From Schaedlerella sp. (GTDB taxonomy: Bacteria > Bacillota > Clostridia > Lachnospirales > Lachnospiraceae): a stretch of 7,841 nucleotides of DNA. Numbering within the stretch: the stretch's first letter is position 1; each line of letters opens with the position of its first letter. The stretch is from NCBI GenBank assembly GCA_020024595.1, contig JAHHTO010000112.1:1-7841 (forward strand), given 5' to 3'. The translations under genes were made by a program, and so were the position numbers. Under the pieces are notes generated by a model. That model did not search any database and was not told the origin of the DNA. It worked only from the letters and a program-made list of their open reading frames with translations. Of this stretch, positions 1 through 6,631 are shown piece by piece.

Positions 1-827
1 TTCCGGGAAAGCATAAACGGATAGAAGGACTGGAGCAGGTGGATAAAGTCATAGACATTGATCAGTCTCCGATTGGAAGAACACCGCGCTCCAATCCGGC
101 AACGTATACCGGTGTATTTGACCTGATTCGGGACTTGTTTGCCGCAACTCCAGATGCAAAAGCAAAAGGATATAAGAAAGGCAGATTCAGTTTTAATGTC
201 AAAGGCGGACGCTGCGAGGCGTGTTCCGGAGACGGGATTCTGAAAATTGAAATGCATTTTCTGCCGGATGTATATGTGCCGTGTGAAGTATGTGGCGGTA
301 AACGGTATAATCGTGAGACATTGGATGTAAAGTATAAAGGGAAAAGTATTTATGATGTGCTGAATATGACGGTAGAAGAAGCGGTGAAGTTTTTTGAACA
401 TGTGCCGAGTATCCGACGTAAGATGGAAACATTGAATGATGTAGGGCTTTCTTATATACGTCTTGGTCAGCCTTCGACAGAATTATCAGGCGGAGAAGCT
501 CAGCGGATTAAGCTGGCAACAGAATTAAGTAAGCGCAGTACCGGAAAAACGGTGTATATTTTAGATGAGCCGACGACAGGTCTGCATTTTGCAGATGTGC
601 ATAAGCTGACGGAAATTCTGAGAAGACTGGCTGATGACGGGAATACAGTAATCGTCATTGAACATAACCTAGATGTGATTAAGACGGCTGATTATATTAT
701 CGATATTGGACCAGAAGGTGGCGACAAAGGTGGTACTGTTGTTGCGACAGGTACACCAGAAGAAATTGCAAAAAATAAAAATTCTTACACAGGCAAGTAT
801 ATTGAAGCGGTTTTAAAGAAAAACTAA
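1..827 (+). CDS. uvrA: UvrA, excinuclease ABC ATPase subunit, C-terminal part (5' truncated by window edge)
   Basis: DNA damage-recognition ATPase of bacterial nucleotide excision repair; as a dimer it finds bulky lesions and loads UvrB in the cytoplasm. The frame is open from base 3 to the TAA at 825-827, giving about the last 274 residues of a protein usually near 940-960. An in-frame GTG at base 39 is internal, because the family-typical sequence PGKHKRIEGLEQ precedes it and continues into VDKVIDIDQSPIGRTPRSNP. Visible in order: a four-cysteine zinc module (CEAC at about base 213, CEVC about 60 bases later), the ABC signature LSGGEAQ (about base 483), Walker B ILDEPTTGLH (about 558-587) and the H-loop VIVIEHN (about 648-668). 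These belong to the second ABC domain; its Walker A lies upstream of the window. The C-terminus looks intact. A separate promoter follows, so the next gene need not be co-transcribed. Identification is near certain. Confidence 0.98.
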   Translation, partial: PGKHKRIEGLEQVDKVIDIDQSPIGRTPRSNPATYTGVFDLIRDLFAATPDAKAKGYKKGRFSFNVKGGRCEACSGDGILKIEMHFLPDVYVPCEVCGGKRYNRETLDVKYKGKSIYDVLNMTVEEAVKFFEHVPSIRRKMETLNDVGLSYIRLGQPSTELSGGEAQRIKLATELSKRSTGKTVYILDEPTTGLHFADVHKLTEILRRLADDGNTVIVIEHNLDVIKTADYIIDIGPEGGDKGGTVVATGTPEEIAKNKNSYTGKYIEAVLKKN

Positions 828-837
828 AATTAAGGGG

Positions 838-866
838 TTTCCATTTTTAAGGAATTTTATTATACT
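838..866 (+). promoter_or_regulatory. Probable sigma-A-type promoter for mreB
   Basis: TTTCCA at 838-843 (four of six to the -35 consensus) is followed after 17 bases by TATACT at 861-866 (five of six to the -10 consensus), set in A/T-rich DNA just after the uvrA stop. Initiation would fall near base 873, giving an mreB leader of roughly 100 bases. This is a consensus match only; read-through from uvrA cannot be excluded. Confidence 0.5.
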
Positions 867-935
867 AGTAATGCAGCTTTTAAAATAACAAAAGAGAAGC
901 AGACGAATGATAAAGGAAAGAGTAATAATAAGGGG

Positions 936-956
936 GTCTCATAAGAGACGATTTTT
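936..956 (+). other. Small hairpin with T-run in the mreB leader
   Basis: GTCTC (936-940) and GAGAC (945-949) form a perfect 5-bp inverted repeat around an ATAA loop, followed by GATTTTT (950-956). It ends 16 bases before the proposed mreB ATG at 973 and just before the Shine-Dalgarno GGGAG. It could be a weak attenuator or affect initiation, but five base pairs is short and chance is possible. Confidence 0.25.
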
Positions 957-972
957 AGAAGGGAGAGTTTAT

Positions 973-1962
973 ATGTCTGTGGATATTGGAATAGATTTGG
1001 GGACTGCAAGCGTACTTGTATATGTGAAGGGGAAAGGAGTTGTGCTTAAGGAACCGTCCGTAGTTGCATTTGACAGGGATACGAATGTGATTAAAGCGAT
1101 TGGTGAGGAAGCACGTCTGATGCTGGGGCGGACACCGGGGAATATTGTGGCGGTGCGTCCGCTTCGTCAGGGAGTTATTTCTGATTATACGGTAACAGAG
1201 AAGATGATCAAGTATTTTATGCAGAAGTCACTTGGAAGACGAACATTTAAAAAGCCACGTATCAGCATTTGTGTGCCGAGTGGGGTGACAGAAGTTGAAA
1301 AAAAAGCAGTGGAAGAAGCAACCTTTGCGGCAGGGGCACGGGAAGTGAATCTAATTGAAGAACCGGTGGCAGCTGCAATCGGAGCGGGAATTGATATTTC
1401 AAAGCCCTGTGGAAATATGATTGTAGATGTGGGAGGCGGGACTTCAGATATTGCGGTTATTTCTCTGGGTGGAACTGTCGTAAATACATCAATTAAAGTG
1501 GCGGGTGATGATTTCGATGAGGCGATTGTGCGGTATATGCGGAAGAAACACAATCTTTTGATCGGAGGGGGGACTGCTGAAGACATTAAGATTAAAATCG
1601 GTACAACTTATCCGTTGGTGGAAGAAGAAACTGTGGAAGTGCGGGGAAGAAATCTGGTGACAGGACTGCCAAAGACAGTTACTGTTACATCTTCGGAGAC
1701 AGAAGAAGCTCTGCGTGAGACAACAAGTCAGATTGTGGAGGCGGTTATCAGTGTGTTGGAACAGACCCCACCGGAATTGTCAGCAGATATTCTAGATCGC
1801 GGAATTGTTTTAACAGGTGGTGGTGCGATGCTTCGGGGGCTGGAAGAATTGATTGAGGAGAAAACCGGAATCAATACAGTTACGGCGGAAGATCCGCTGA
1901 AGGTAGTTGCAATTGGAACCGGGCAGTTTGTGGAGTTTATGAGTGGAAACAGAGACTATTAA
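973..1962 (+). CDS. mreB: MreB/Mbl-family bacterial actin, rod-shape determination
   Basis: Actin-like ATPase that forms membrane-associated filaments on the cytoplasmic face and orients the elongation-type peptidoglycan synthesis machinery. I chose ATG 973, preceded by GGGAG (961-965), giving 329 residues, close to the family norm of about 330-345. The upstream in-frame ATG at 907 would add 22 basic residues not typical of the family and has only a poor ribosome site. Actin-fold motifs are in order: phosphate-1 GIDLGTAS (residues 6-13), connect-1 EEPVAAAIGAG (about 129-139), phosphate-2 VDVGGGTSDIAVI (about 151-163), and the adenosine motif GIVLTGGGAML (about 277-287). GRTPGNIVAVRPL and TPPELSADILDRG are strongly MreB/Mbl-like. 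MreB, Mbl and MreBH cannot be separated by eye; several features resemble Mbl. It stands alone: no mreC or mreD follows, and a terminator-like hairpin closes it. A second mreB-type gene elsewhere in the genome is plausible but unseen. Confidence 0.95.
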   Translation: MSVDIGIDLGTASVLVYVKGKGVVLKEPSVVAFDRDTNVIKAIGEEARLMLGRTPGNIVAVRPLRQGVISDYTVTEKMIKYFMQKSLGRRTFKKPRISICVPSGVTEVEKKAVEEATFAAGAREVNLIEEPVAAAIGAGIDISKPCGNMIVDVGGGTSDIAVISLGGTVVNTSIKVAGDDFDEAIVRYMRKKHNLLIGGGTAEDIKIKIGTTYPLVEEETVEVRGRNLVTGLPKTVTVTSSETEEALRETTSQIVEAVISVLEQTPPELSADILDRGIVLTGGGAMLRGLEELIEEKTGINTVTAEDPLKVVAIGTGQFVEFMSGNRDY

Positions 1963-1966
1963 GAAT

Positions 1967-1999
1967 GACAGGTCACCGCACAGGGGCCTGTTTTGTTTT
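1967..1999 (+). terminator. Likely intrinsic terminator after mreB
   Basis: ACAGGTC (1968-1974) pairs with GGCCTGT (1985-1991), a 7-bp stem with one G-U pair around a 10-base loop that may close further (CC 1976-1977 with GG 1983-1984). It is followed by TTTTGTTTT (the T-run spans 1991-1999). It begins 5 bases after the mreB stop, where a rho-independent terminator is expected. Confidence 0.65.
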
Positions 2000-2047
2000 A
2001 TGAATACATCAATGAAAGAATAAATGAAGAGAATTGTCAGAGTGAAC

Positions 2048-2064
2048 AGGAGATAGGAAGCGTG
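2048..2064 (+). promoter_or_regulatory. Shine-Dalgarno site that decides the recD2 start
   Basis: AGGAG at 2048-2052 lies 9 bases before an in-frame GTG at 2062. The only earlier start-type codon in this open stretch is a TTG at 1993 that sits inside the T-tract of the mreB terminator and has no usable ribosome site. Confidence 0.7.
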
Positions 2065-4284
2065 GAAACAGTAACCGGATATGTAGACCATATCGTATTT
2101 CGAAACCAAGAAAACGGATATACCGTATTTAATCTTGATACAGATAACGGGGAAGTGACCTGTGTCGGAAGTTTTAATTACATCAATGAAGGGGAATTGC
2201 TGGAACTGAAAGGCGATTATGTCAACCATAACGTATATGGTACACAACTGAAGGTAAGTTCGCATCAGGTAAAAGAACCGGAGGATTTGATGTCTATAGA
2301 GCGCTATCTCGGATCCGGGGCAATCAAAGGGATTGGTGCGGCACTCGCAGGACGGATTGTCAGACGTTTCAAAGAGGATACCTTTCGGATCATTGAGGAA
2401 GAGCCGGAGCGGCTTGCTGAGGTGAAGGGAATCAGTGAGCGGAAAGCACGGGAGATTTCTGTGCAGGTGGAAGAGAAGAAAGATATGCGAAAAGCGATGA
2501 TTTTTTTGCAGAAATATGGTGTTTCTACAGCCCTGGGTGTGAAAATTTATCAATTTTATGGGAATAAGTTGTATCAGGTTCTGGAAGAGAATCCGTATCA
2601 GCTTGCGGATAATATTGAAGGAGTGGGGTTTAAAACGGCGGATGAAATTGCTTCTCAAATCGGCATTCATGCAGATTCTGATTTTCGGATTCAAAGCGGA
2701 CTGTTTTACGTGCTTCAGCAGGCGGTTGGAGAAGGTCATATCTATCTGCCGCAGGATGTACTGGTACAGCGGGCTGTACAGCTGCTGGGGGTGGAGATCT
2801 GTGATCCAGAAAGATATGTGATGGATTTATGTATTGACAGAAAGATTGTTTTGAAAGAAGAAAGCGGAGAGGTGCGTATATACCCGACCCATTATTATTA
2901 TCTGGAACTGAACACGGCAAAGATGCTGCATGATTTGGATATTGACTGTGAAATGCCGGAAGAAATGATGGAAAAGCGTTTAAAAAAGGTGGAAGAACAA
3001 GAAAAAATCAAACTGGATATAATGCAGCACAAAGCAGTTATTGAAGCGATCAAACATGGATTGCTTGTTCTGACCGGAGGACCGGGAACCGGTAAGACAA
3101 CGACGATCAATACCATGATTCAGTTTTTTAAGAGTGAAGGGATGGATATTCTGCTGGCAGCGCCAACCGGGCGTGCAGCCAAAAGGATGACAGAGGCTAC
3201 CGGATATGAAGCACAGACAATTCACCGTCTTCTGGAAGTGAGTGGAAATACAGAAGAGGAAGGAAATATCAATGGATTTTTAAAAAACAGGGAAAATCCA
3301 TTGGAGGCAGATGTGATTATTATCGATGAAATGTCCATGGTAGATTTGGCATTGATGCATGCGCTTTTGTCAGCAATCGTAGTTGGAACTCGGCTTATTC
3401 TAGTCGGGGATGTGAATCAGCTTCCATCTGTCGGGGCAGGGAGTGTATTAAAAGATATCATCGCATCGGAATGTTTTCCGGTAGTGACGCTGACACGTAT
3501 TTTCCGACAGGCAGGAGAAAGTGATATTGTTGTCAATGCACATAAGATTAATGCGGGTGAAGTGGTTGTGCCGGATAATAAAAGCAGGGATTTCTTTTTC
3601 CTGCGCAGACAGGATGCAGATGTGATCATCCGTGTTCTTATTACCCTGATCCAGCAAAAGATGCCCAAATATGTTGGAGCTTTGCAAAATGAAATTCAGG
3701 TGATGACACCGACCCGAAAAGGTCTGCTCGGTGTGGAACGTCTGAATCAGATTCTGCAAAGATACTTGAATCCGCCGGAACCGGCAAAAGAGGAAGAAGA
3801 AATTGGAGGCAGCATTTTCCGGGTGGGTGATAAAGTCATGCAGATAAAAAATAATTACCAGTTGGAATGGGAAGTGAGAACAAAATACGGGCTGGTTGTG
3901 GACAGCGGCCAGGGAGTCTTTAATGGAGATATGGGCATTGTATGTGAAATTAATAAGTATGACAAGACACTAGAAGTGGAGTATGACGAACACAGAAAGG
4001 TGAAATATCCATTTGAAATGGCGGACGAACTTGAACTTGCCTATGCGATTACCGTACATAAATCTCAGGGAAGTGAATATCCGGCAGTCCTCATTCCACT
4101 TTTGCCGGGGCCAAAGCTGCTATACAATCGAAACTTGCTCTACACAGCAGTGACAAGAGCAAAGAAATGTTTAACAATTGTAGGGAGTGAACGTGTATTT
4201 CAAGAAATGATACAAAACAAAAACGAGCAGAATCGCTATACAAGTCTGGTGGAACGTATTCAAGAATTTGCAAAAAGGGATTAG
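2062..4284 (+). CDS. recD2: RecD2 (RecD-like) superfamily 1B DNA helicase
   Basis: ATP-dependent 5'-3' DNA helicase of organisms lacking RecBC partners for RecD; linked to DNA repair and replication fork maintenance in Firmicutes. With GTG 2062 the product is 740 residues, normal for the family, and begins directly at the conserved N-terminal OB-like segment (ETVTGYVDHIVFRNQENGYT). A helix-hairpin-helix region follows: IKGIGAALAGRIV (about 88-100), LAEVKGISERKAREI (118-132), NIEGVGFKTADEIA (184-197). The helicase core shows Walker A GGPGTGKTT (339-347), Walker B IIIDEMSMVD (about 419-428), motif III GDVNQLPSVGAG (449-460), FRQAG (481-485), the VGDKVMQIKNNY region before an SH3-like insertion, motif V AITVHKSQGSEYP and motif VI LLYTAVTRAKK (about 692-702). 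All core motifs are intact. The stop TAG (4282-4284) lies inside the comF reading frame, so the two are probably translationally coupled. I saw no convincing own promoter in the 99 bases after mreB, although the terminator before it implies one. Confidence 0.96.
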   Translation: METVTGYVDHIVFRNQENGYTVFNLDTDNGEVTCVGSFNYINEGELLELKGDYVNHNVYGTQLKVSSHQVKEPEDLMSIERYLGSGAIKGIGAALAGRIVRRFKEDTFRIIEEEPERLAEVKGISERKAREISVQVEEKKDMRKAMIFLQKYGVSTALGVKIYQFYGNKLYQVLEENPYQLADNIEGVGFKTADEIASQIGIHADSDFRIQSGLFYVLQQAVGEGHIYLPQDVLVQRAVQLLGVEICDPERYVMDLCIDRKIVLKEESGEVRIYPTHYYYLELNTAKMLHDLDIDCEMPEEMMEKRLKKVEEQEKIKLDIMQHKAVIEAIKHGLLVLTGGPGTGKTTTINTMIQFFKSEGMDILLAAPTGRAAKRMTEATGYEAQTIHRLLEVSGNTEEEGNINGFLKNRENPLEADVIIIDEMSMVDLALMHALLSAIVVGTRLILVGDVNQLPSVGAGSVLKDIIASECFPVVTLTRIFRQAGESDIVVNAHKINAGEVVVPDNKSRDFFFLRRQDADVIIRVLITLIQQKMPKYVGALQNEIQVMTPTRKGLLGVERLNQILQRYLNPPEPAKEEEEIGGSIFRVGDKVMQIKNNYQLEWEVRTKYGLVVDSGQGVFNGDMGIVCEINKYDKTLEVEYDEHRKVKYPFEMADELELAYAITVHKSQGSEYPAVLIPLLPGPKLLYNRNLLYTAVTRAKKCLTIVGSERVFQEMIQNKNEQNRYTSLVERIQEFAKRD

Positions 4285-5003
4285 ATCTCTTATATCCTCC
4301 ACGTTGCCCGTTCTGTGGAAAGATGATAGGTAGGGAGAAAGATTGTTGCGGAGGGCAAGATACAGAATACGGTGGAATCTGCAGCACCTGTAGAAAGAAG
4401 CTTTTCTATATTGAAGAGCCACGGTGTATGAAATGTGGTAAGCCTGTACAAAGTGAAGAGCAGGAATATTGTGATGACTGCGCAAAACATACACTGGCTT
4501 TTGAACAGGGACGGAGTGTGTGGCTGCATACAGGGGTGGTTCCGCAGGCAATTTACAGGTTTAAGTTTCACAATAAGCGCTATTATGCAGGCGTGTTCGC
4601 ACAAGAGATTGCTGAGCAATATGGTGACTGGATGAGAGCAATGCGGATAGAAGTGATTATTCCGGTTCCACTGCATTCATCAAAGAGAAGAAACAGAGGG
4701 TTTAATCAGGCGGAATTGCTGGCAAAAGAGCTGAGTGTAAGAACCGGGATTCCGATCGAGACAAATGCCGTCGTACGGGTGAAAAAGACCAGACCCCAGA
4801 AGAGACTGGATTATCAGGGACGGCAAAGAAATCTTCAAGGAGCGTTTGGTGTGACCAAAATCTGGAAGACAAAGAAAACAATATTGCTTGTAGATGATAT
4901 TTATACGACTGGAAATACGATACATCGACTTGCAAAAGTTCTGAAGAAAGCGGGGACCCAAAAAGTATATTTTTTGACTATAAGCATTGGACAAGGACTC
5001 TGA
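4266..5003 (+). CDS. comF: ComF family protein: zinc-ribbon plus phosphoribosyltransferase-like domain (start uncertain)
   Basis: ComF/ComFC-type protein, associated with late steps of DNA uptake in natural transformation but widespread in bacteria not known to be competent; the biochemical role is incompletely settled. The ordinary candidate start, ATG 4323, gives 226 residues but cuts off LDLLYPPRCPFCGK, which is read in the same frame immediately upstream and matches the usual ComF N-terminus. That frame is open from 4191 with no ATG, GTG or TTG before 4323. I therefore use the ATT at 4266 provisionally: it gives 245 residues, near the family norm, and overlaps the recD2 end by 19 bases, with GGTGGA (4248-4253) 12 bases ahead. 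Four CxxC pairs are visible: CPFC, CSTC, CMKC, CDDC. The C-terminal domain holds FKFHNKRYYAG, VIIPVPLH, RGFNQAELLAKEL, RPQKRLDYQGRQRN and the PRPP-binding motif ILLVDDIYTTGNT (about bases 4883-4921). The family call is firm; the start is not. Confidence 0.9.
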   Translation: MCKKGLDLLYPPRCPFCGKMIGREKDCCGGQDTEYGGICSTCRKKLFYIEEPRCMKCGKPVQSEEQEYCDDCAKHTLAFEQGRSVWLHTGVVPQAIYRFKFHNKRYYAGVFAQEIAEQYGDWMRAMRIEVIIPVPLHSSKRRNRGFNQAELLAKELSVRTGIPIETNAVVRVKKTRPQKRLDYQGRQRNLQGAFGVTKIWKTKKTILLVDDIYTTGNTIHRLAKVLKKAGTQKVYFLTISIGQGL

Positions 5004-5017
5004 ATATATGCTATACT
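4988..5017 (+). promoter_or_regulatory. Extended -10 promoter overlapping the end of comF
   Basis: TGGACA at 4988-4993 (five of six to -35 consensus) and TATACT at 5012-5017 (five of six to -10) are 18 bases apart. The -10 is preceded by TGC (5009-5011), making an extended TGnTATACT element. The comF stop codon (5001-5003) lies in the spacer. Initiation near 5024 would give a leader of about 40 bases before the next gene. This is the best promoter match in the window and would drive the membrane-protein/cdaA/cdaR group. Confidence 0.65.
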
Positions 5018-5062
5018 ATCAAATGATGGGGTATTATATCGTAACATAATCGGGAGGAAGGT

Positions 5063-5458
5063 ATGTTAGATAAGAGAAGAATCAGACTGATGGCAAGAAT
5101 GTCTGCATATGAAAAAAAACATATAAAACAAGATTTAAAAATCAGTACATATTATAAGAAAGATTATTCCAGTTTGAATACATTAATAACACTTTTGTGG
5201 ATTACAGTCGGGTATGTTATCGTGGCAGCACTTTATGTATTATGCAATATGGATGCGATTCTGGAGAATCTTGATCTGACTAAACTTTTTCTGCTGATTG
5301 GAGTTACTGTAGGAGCATATCTGATGTTGGTTATTGTTTATTGTGTATGTGCCAGCAGTTATTATAAGGACAGACATTCCCGTGCGAAGCAGCGGGTAAA
5401 GAAGTATTACAGAGATTTGGCACGTTTGGAAAAGATGGATCTAAAGGAGAAAAAGTAA
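5063..5458 (+). CDS. Small two-span membrane protein of unknown function
   Basis: I do not recognise this 131-residue protein. The start is clear: GGGAGG (5052-5057) lies 5 bases before ATG 5063. Residues 1-38 are strongly charged and tyrosine-rich (MLDKRRIRLMARM, then several K/Y residues). Two hydrophobic spans follow, about 39-61 (LITLLWITVGYVIVAALYVL) and 75-97 (LFLLIGVTVGAYLMLVIVYC), joined by a short acidic loop (about 62-74). The tail from about 100 is very basic and probably helical (KDRHSRAKQRVKKYYRDLARLEK). Both ends rich in K/R suggest they are cytoplasmic, with the acidic loop outside. There is no signal peptide cleavage site, cysteine pair or catalytic motif. It is the first gene after a good promoter, and its stop is 3 bases before the next ATG, so co-expression with the following membrane protein is very likely. 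A role in the envelope or in c-di-AMP control is only a guess from position. Confidence 0.88.
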   Translation: MLDKRRIRLMARMSAYEKKHIKQDLKISTYYKKDYSSLNTLITLLWITVGYVIVAALYVLCNMDAILENLDLTKLFLLIGVTVGAYLMLVIVYCVCASSYYKDRHSRAKQRVKKYYRDLARLEKMDLKEKK

Positions 5459-5461
5459 ATT

Positions 5462-6547
5462 ATGAGCACATTACTTGGGATAAGAGAGCAAGCAAAAGAA
5501 ATTTATGCAAAGTATTCTTTTTATATCATAATCGGGATGCGTTTTGTGTTGGGTGTTATGACATTTGGACTGATTAATTATAATGTTGGATTTATGAAAC
5601 CGGCATCTTCTGCAATTGTTACTCTGGGGATTTCTGTGATCTGCGCATTTTTACCCTTGGTTATCATGGTATTGGCTGCAACGGCACTGATTTTACTTCA
5701 TTTATATGCATTGTCTATGCCCATTGCATTGGTTGCGGCATTATTCTTTTTATTGATGTATATTTTCTACTTTCGTTTTACTTCAAAGAGTGCCTGGGTC
5801 CTGCTTCTTACAGCGGCAGGGTTTGTCTTGAAAATGCCTTTGGTCGTACCTGTGGCAATCGGCCTTCTTGGTTCACCGGTATATTTGGTTCCGGCAGTTT
5901 GTGGAACATTTACATACTATATGCTGCATTTTGTCAAGTCTTCTACAAGTTCACTTAAAGGTGAAGCAGGAGGTGTGGAGGCATTGACCGACAGCGTGAT
6001 GAATTTTACCAAGCAGTCATTGATGAATCAGGAAATGTGGGTGATGGTTGCAACTGTGATTTTGTGCGTGCTGGTTGTATATGGAATTAAAACACGTGCT
6101 ATTGATCATTCTTGGAAGATAGCAGAAGGAGCAGGCGTGGTGACAGCGATTGTGGTAGCAGTAGCCGGCAATATTGTATTGAATCTGCATATTTCTTCTG
6201 TAACACTGGTTATCAGTGGAATCGTAGCGGTCTGTGTCGGGCTTTTGTTAGAAGTATTTTTCTTGTCGGTAGATTATCTTCGTACGGAGCAGATGGAATT
6301 TGAGGATGATGAGTATCATTACTATGTAAAAGCAGTTCCCAAAGTAGGAGTAACAATTCCGGAGAAGAGTGTAAAGCATATTAATGAGCGACAGAATTCA
6401 GAACCGGGTGAAGCGATCACAAGGAAAAGACGGAATAACGGAAAAAGACAGGAACAGAATTCGATGGAACACACGGAAGATCTTCTTCTGACAAGAAGTT
6501 TGAATAAAGAGCTTGGGTTAGGAAAAGATCTTGAGGATAAAAAGTAA
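5462..6547 (+). CDS. Polytopic membrane protein of unknown function with charged C-terminal tail
   Basis: A 361-residue integral membrane protein that I cannot assign to a named family. ATG 5462 has AGGAG (5445-5449) 12 bases upstream, inside the end of the preceding gene. Hydrophobic spans fall near residues 20-40, 52-75, 77-104, 111-130, 132-157, 191-209, 223-240 and 245-270, about eight. A polar linker at 158-190 (KSSTSSLKGEAGG and on) splits them into a larger N-terminal and a smaller C-terminal group. From about 271 the protein becomes soluble: an acidic, tyrosine-rich stretch (QMEFEDDEYHYYVKAVPK, about 278-294), then a basic run (TRKRRNNGKRQ, 320-330), then an acidic end. I see no ABC-transporter, permease or enzyme signature. 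Its place directly upstream of cdaA suggests an envelope or c-di-AMP-related job, but that is inference. The large hydrophobic fraction could also fit a transporter or a scaffold for a membrane complex. Confidence 0.88.
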   Translation: MSTLLGIREQAKEIYAKYSFYIIIGMRFVLGVMTFGLINYNVGFMKPASSAIVTLGISVICAFLPLVIMVLAATALILLHLYALSMPIALVAALFFLLMYIFYFRFTSKSAWVLLLTAAGFVLKMPLVVPVAIGLLGSPVYLVPAVCGTFTYYMLHFVKSSTSSLKGEAGGVEALTDSVMNFTKQSLMNQEMWVMVATVILCVLVVYGIKTRAIDHSWKIAEGAGVVTAIVVAVAGNIVLNLHISSVTLVISGIVAVCVGLLLEVFFLSVDYLRTEQMEFEDDEYHYYVKAVPKVGVTIPEKSVKHINERQNSEPGEAITRKRRNNGKRQEQNSMEHTEDLLLTRSLNKELGLGKDLEDKK

Positions 6548-6631
6548 AGAAACAGCATATGTAAAGTACAGCAGGATAAAGAGAGAAAGCTGGGGGAAGA
6601 ATAGTATAAGAAACAGAGAGGCGGTGGAAAG

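Noticed and set aside
825..859. A/T-rich inverted repeat (TAAAATT with AATTTTA) after uvrA as a terminator
   Set aside because: The outer stem is only A-T pairs with a long, poorly paired interior, and it overlaps the predicted mreB promoter; too weak to call.
907..972. ATG 907 as the mreB start (22 extra residues)
   Set aside because: Poor ribosome site and a basic extension not seen in MreB; ATG 973 has GGGAG and the standard N-terminus.
1185..1586. Minus-strand open frame antisense to mreB
   Set aside because: Low-complexity S/P/A/T-rich translation typical of an antisense shadow of a conserved gene.
2001..2024. Seven-residue leader peptide ahead of recD2 (ATG 2001 to TAA 2024)
   Set aside because: No well-spaced Shine-Dalgarno and no regulatory codon pattern; such short frames are common by chance.
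1810..2739. Long open frame on the minus strand (309 codons) across mreB and recD2
   Set aside because: It lies antisense to two clearly conserved genes and its translation has no recognisable domain; a shadow of plus-strand codon bias.
4974..5017. TTGACT at 4974-4979 as the -35 for TATACT at 5012
   Set aside because: The spacing is 32 bases, far too long; TGGACA at 4988-4993 with an 18-base spacer is the better partner.
6605..6610. TATAAG as an internal promoter just before cdaA
   Set aside because: No -35-like hexamer 16-18 bases upstream and no extended -10 TG; the stretch is simply purine-rich.
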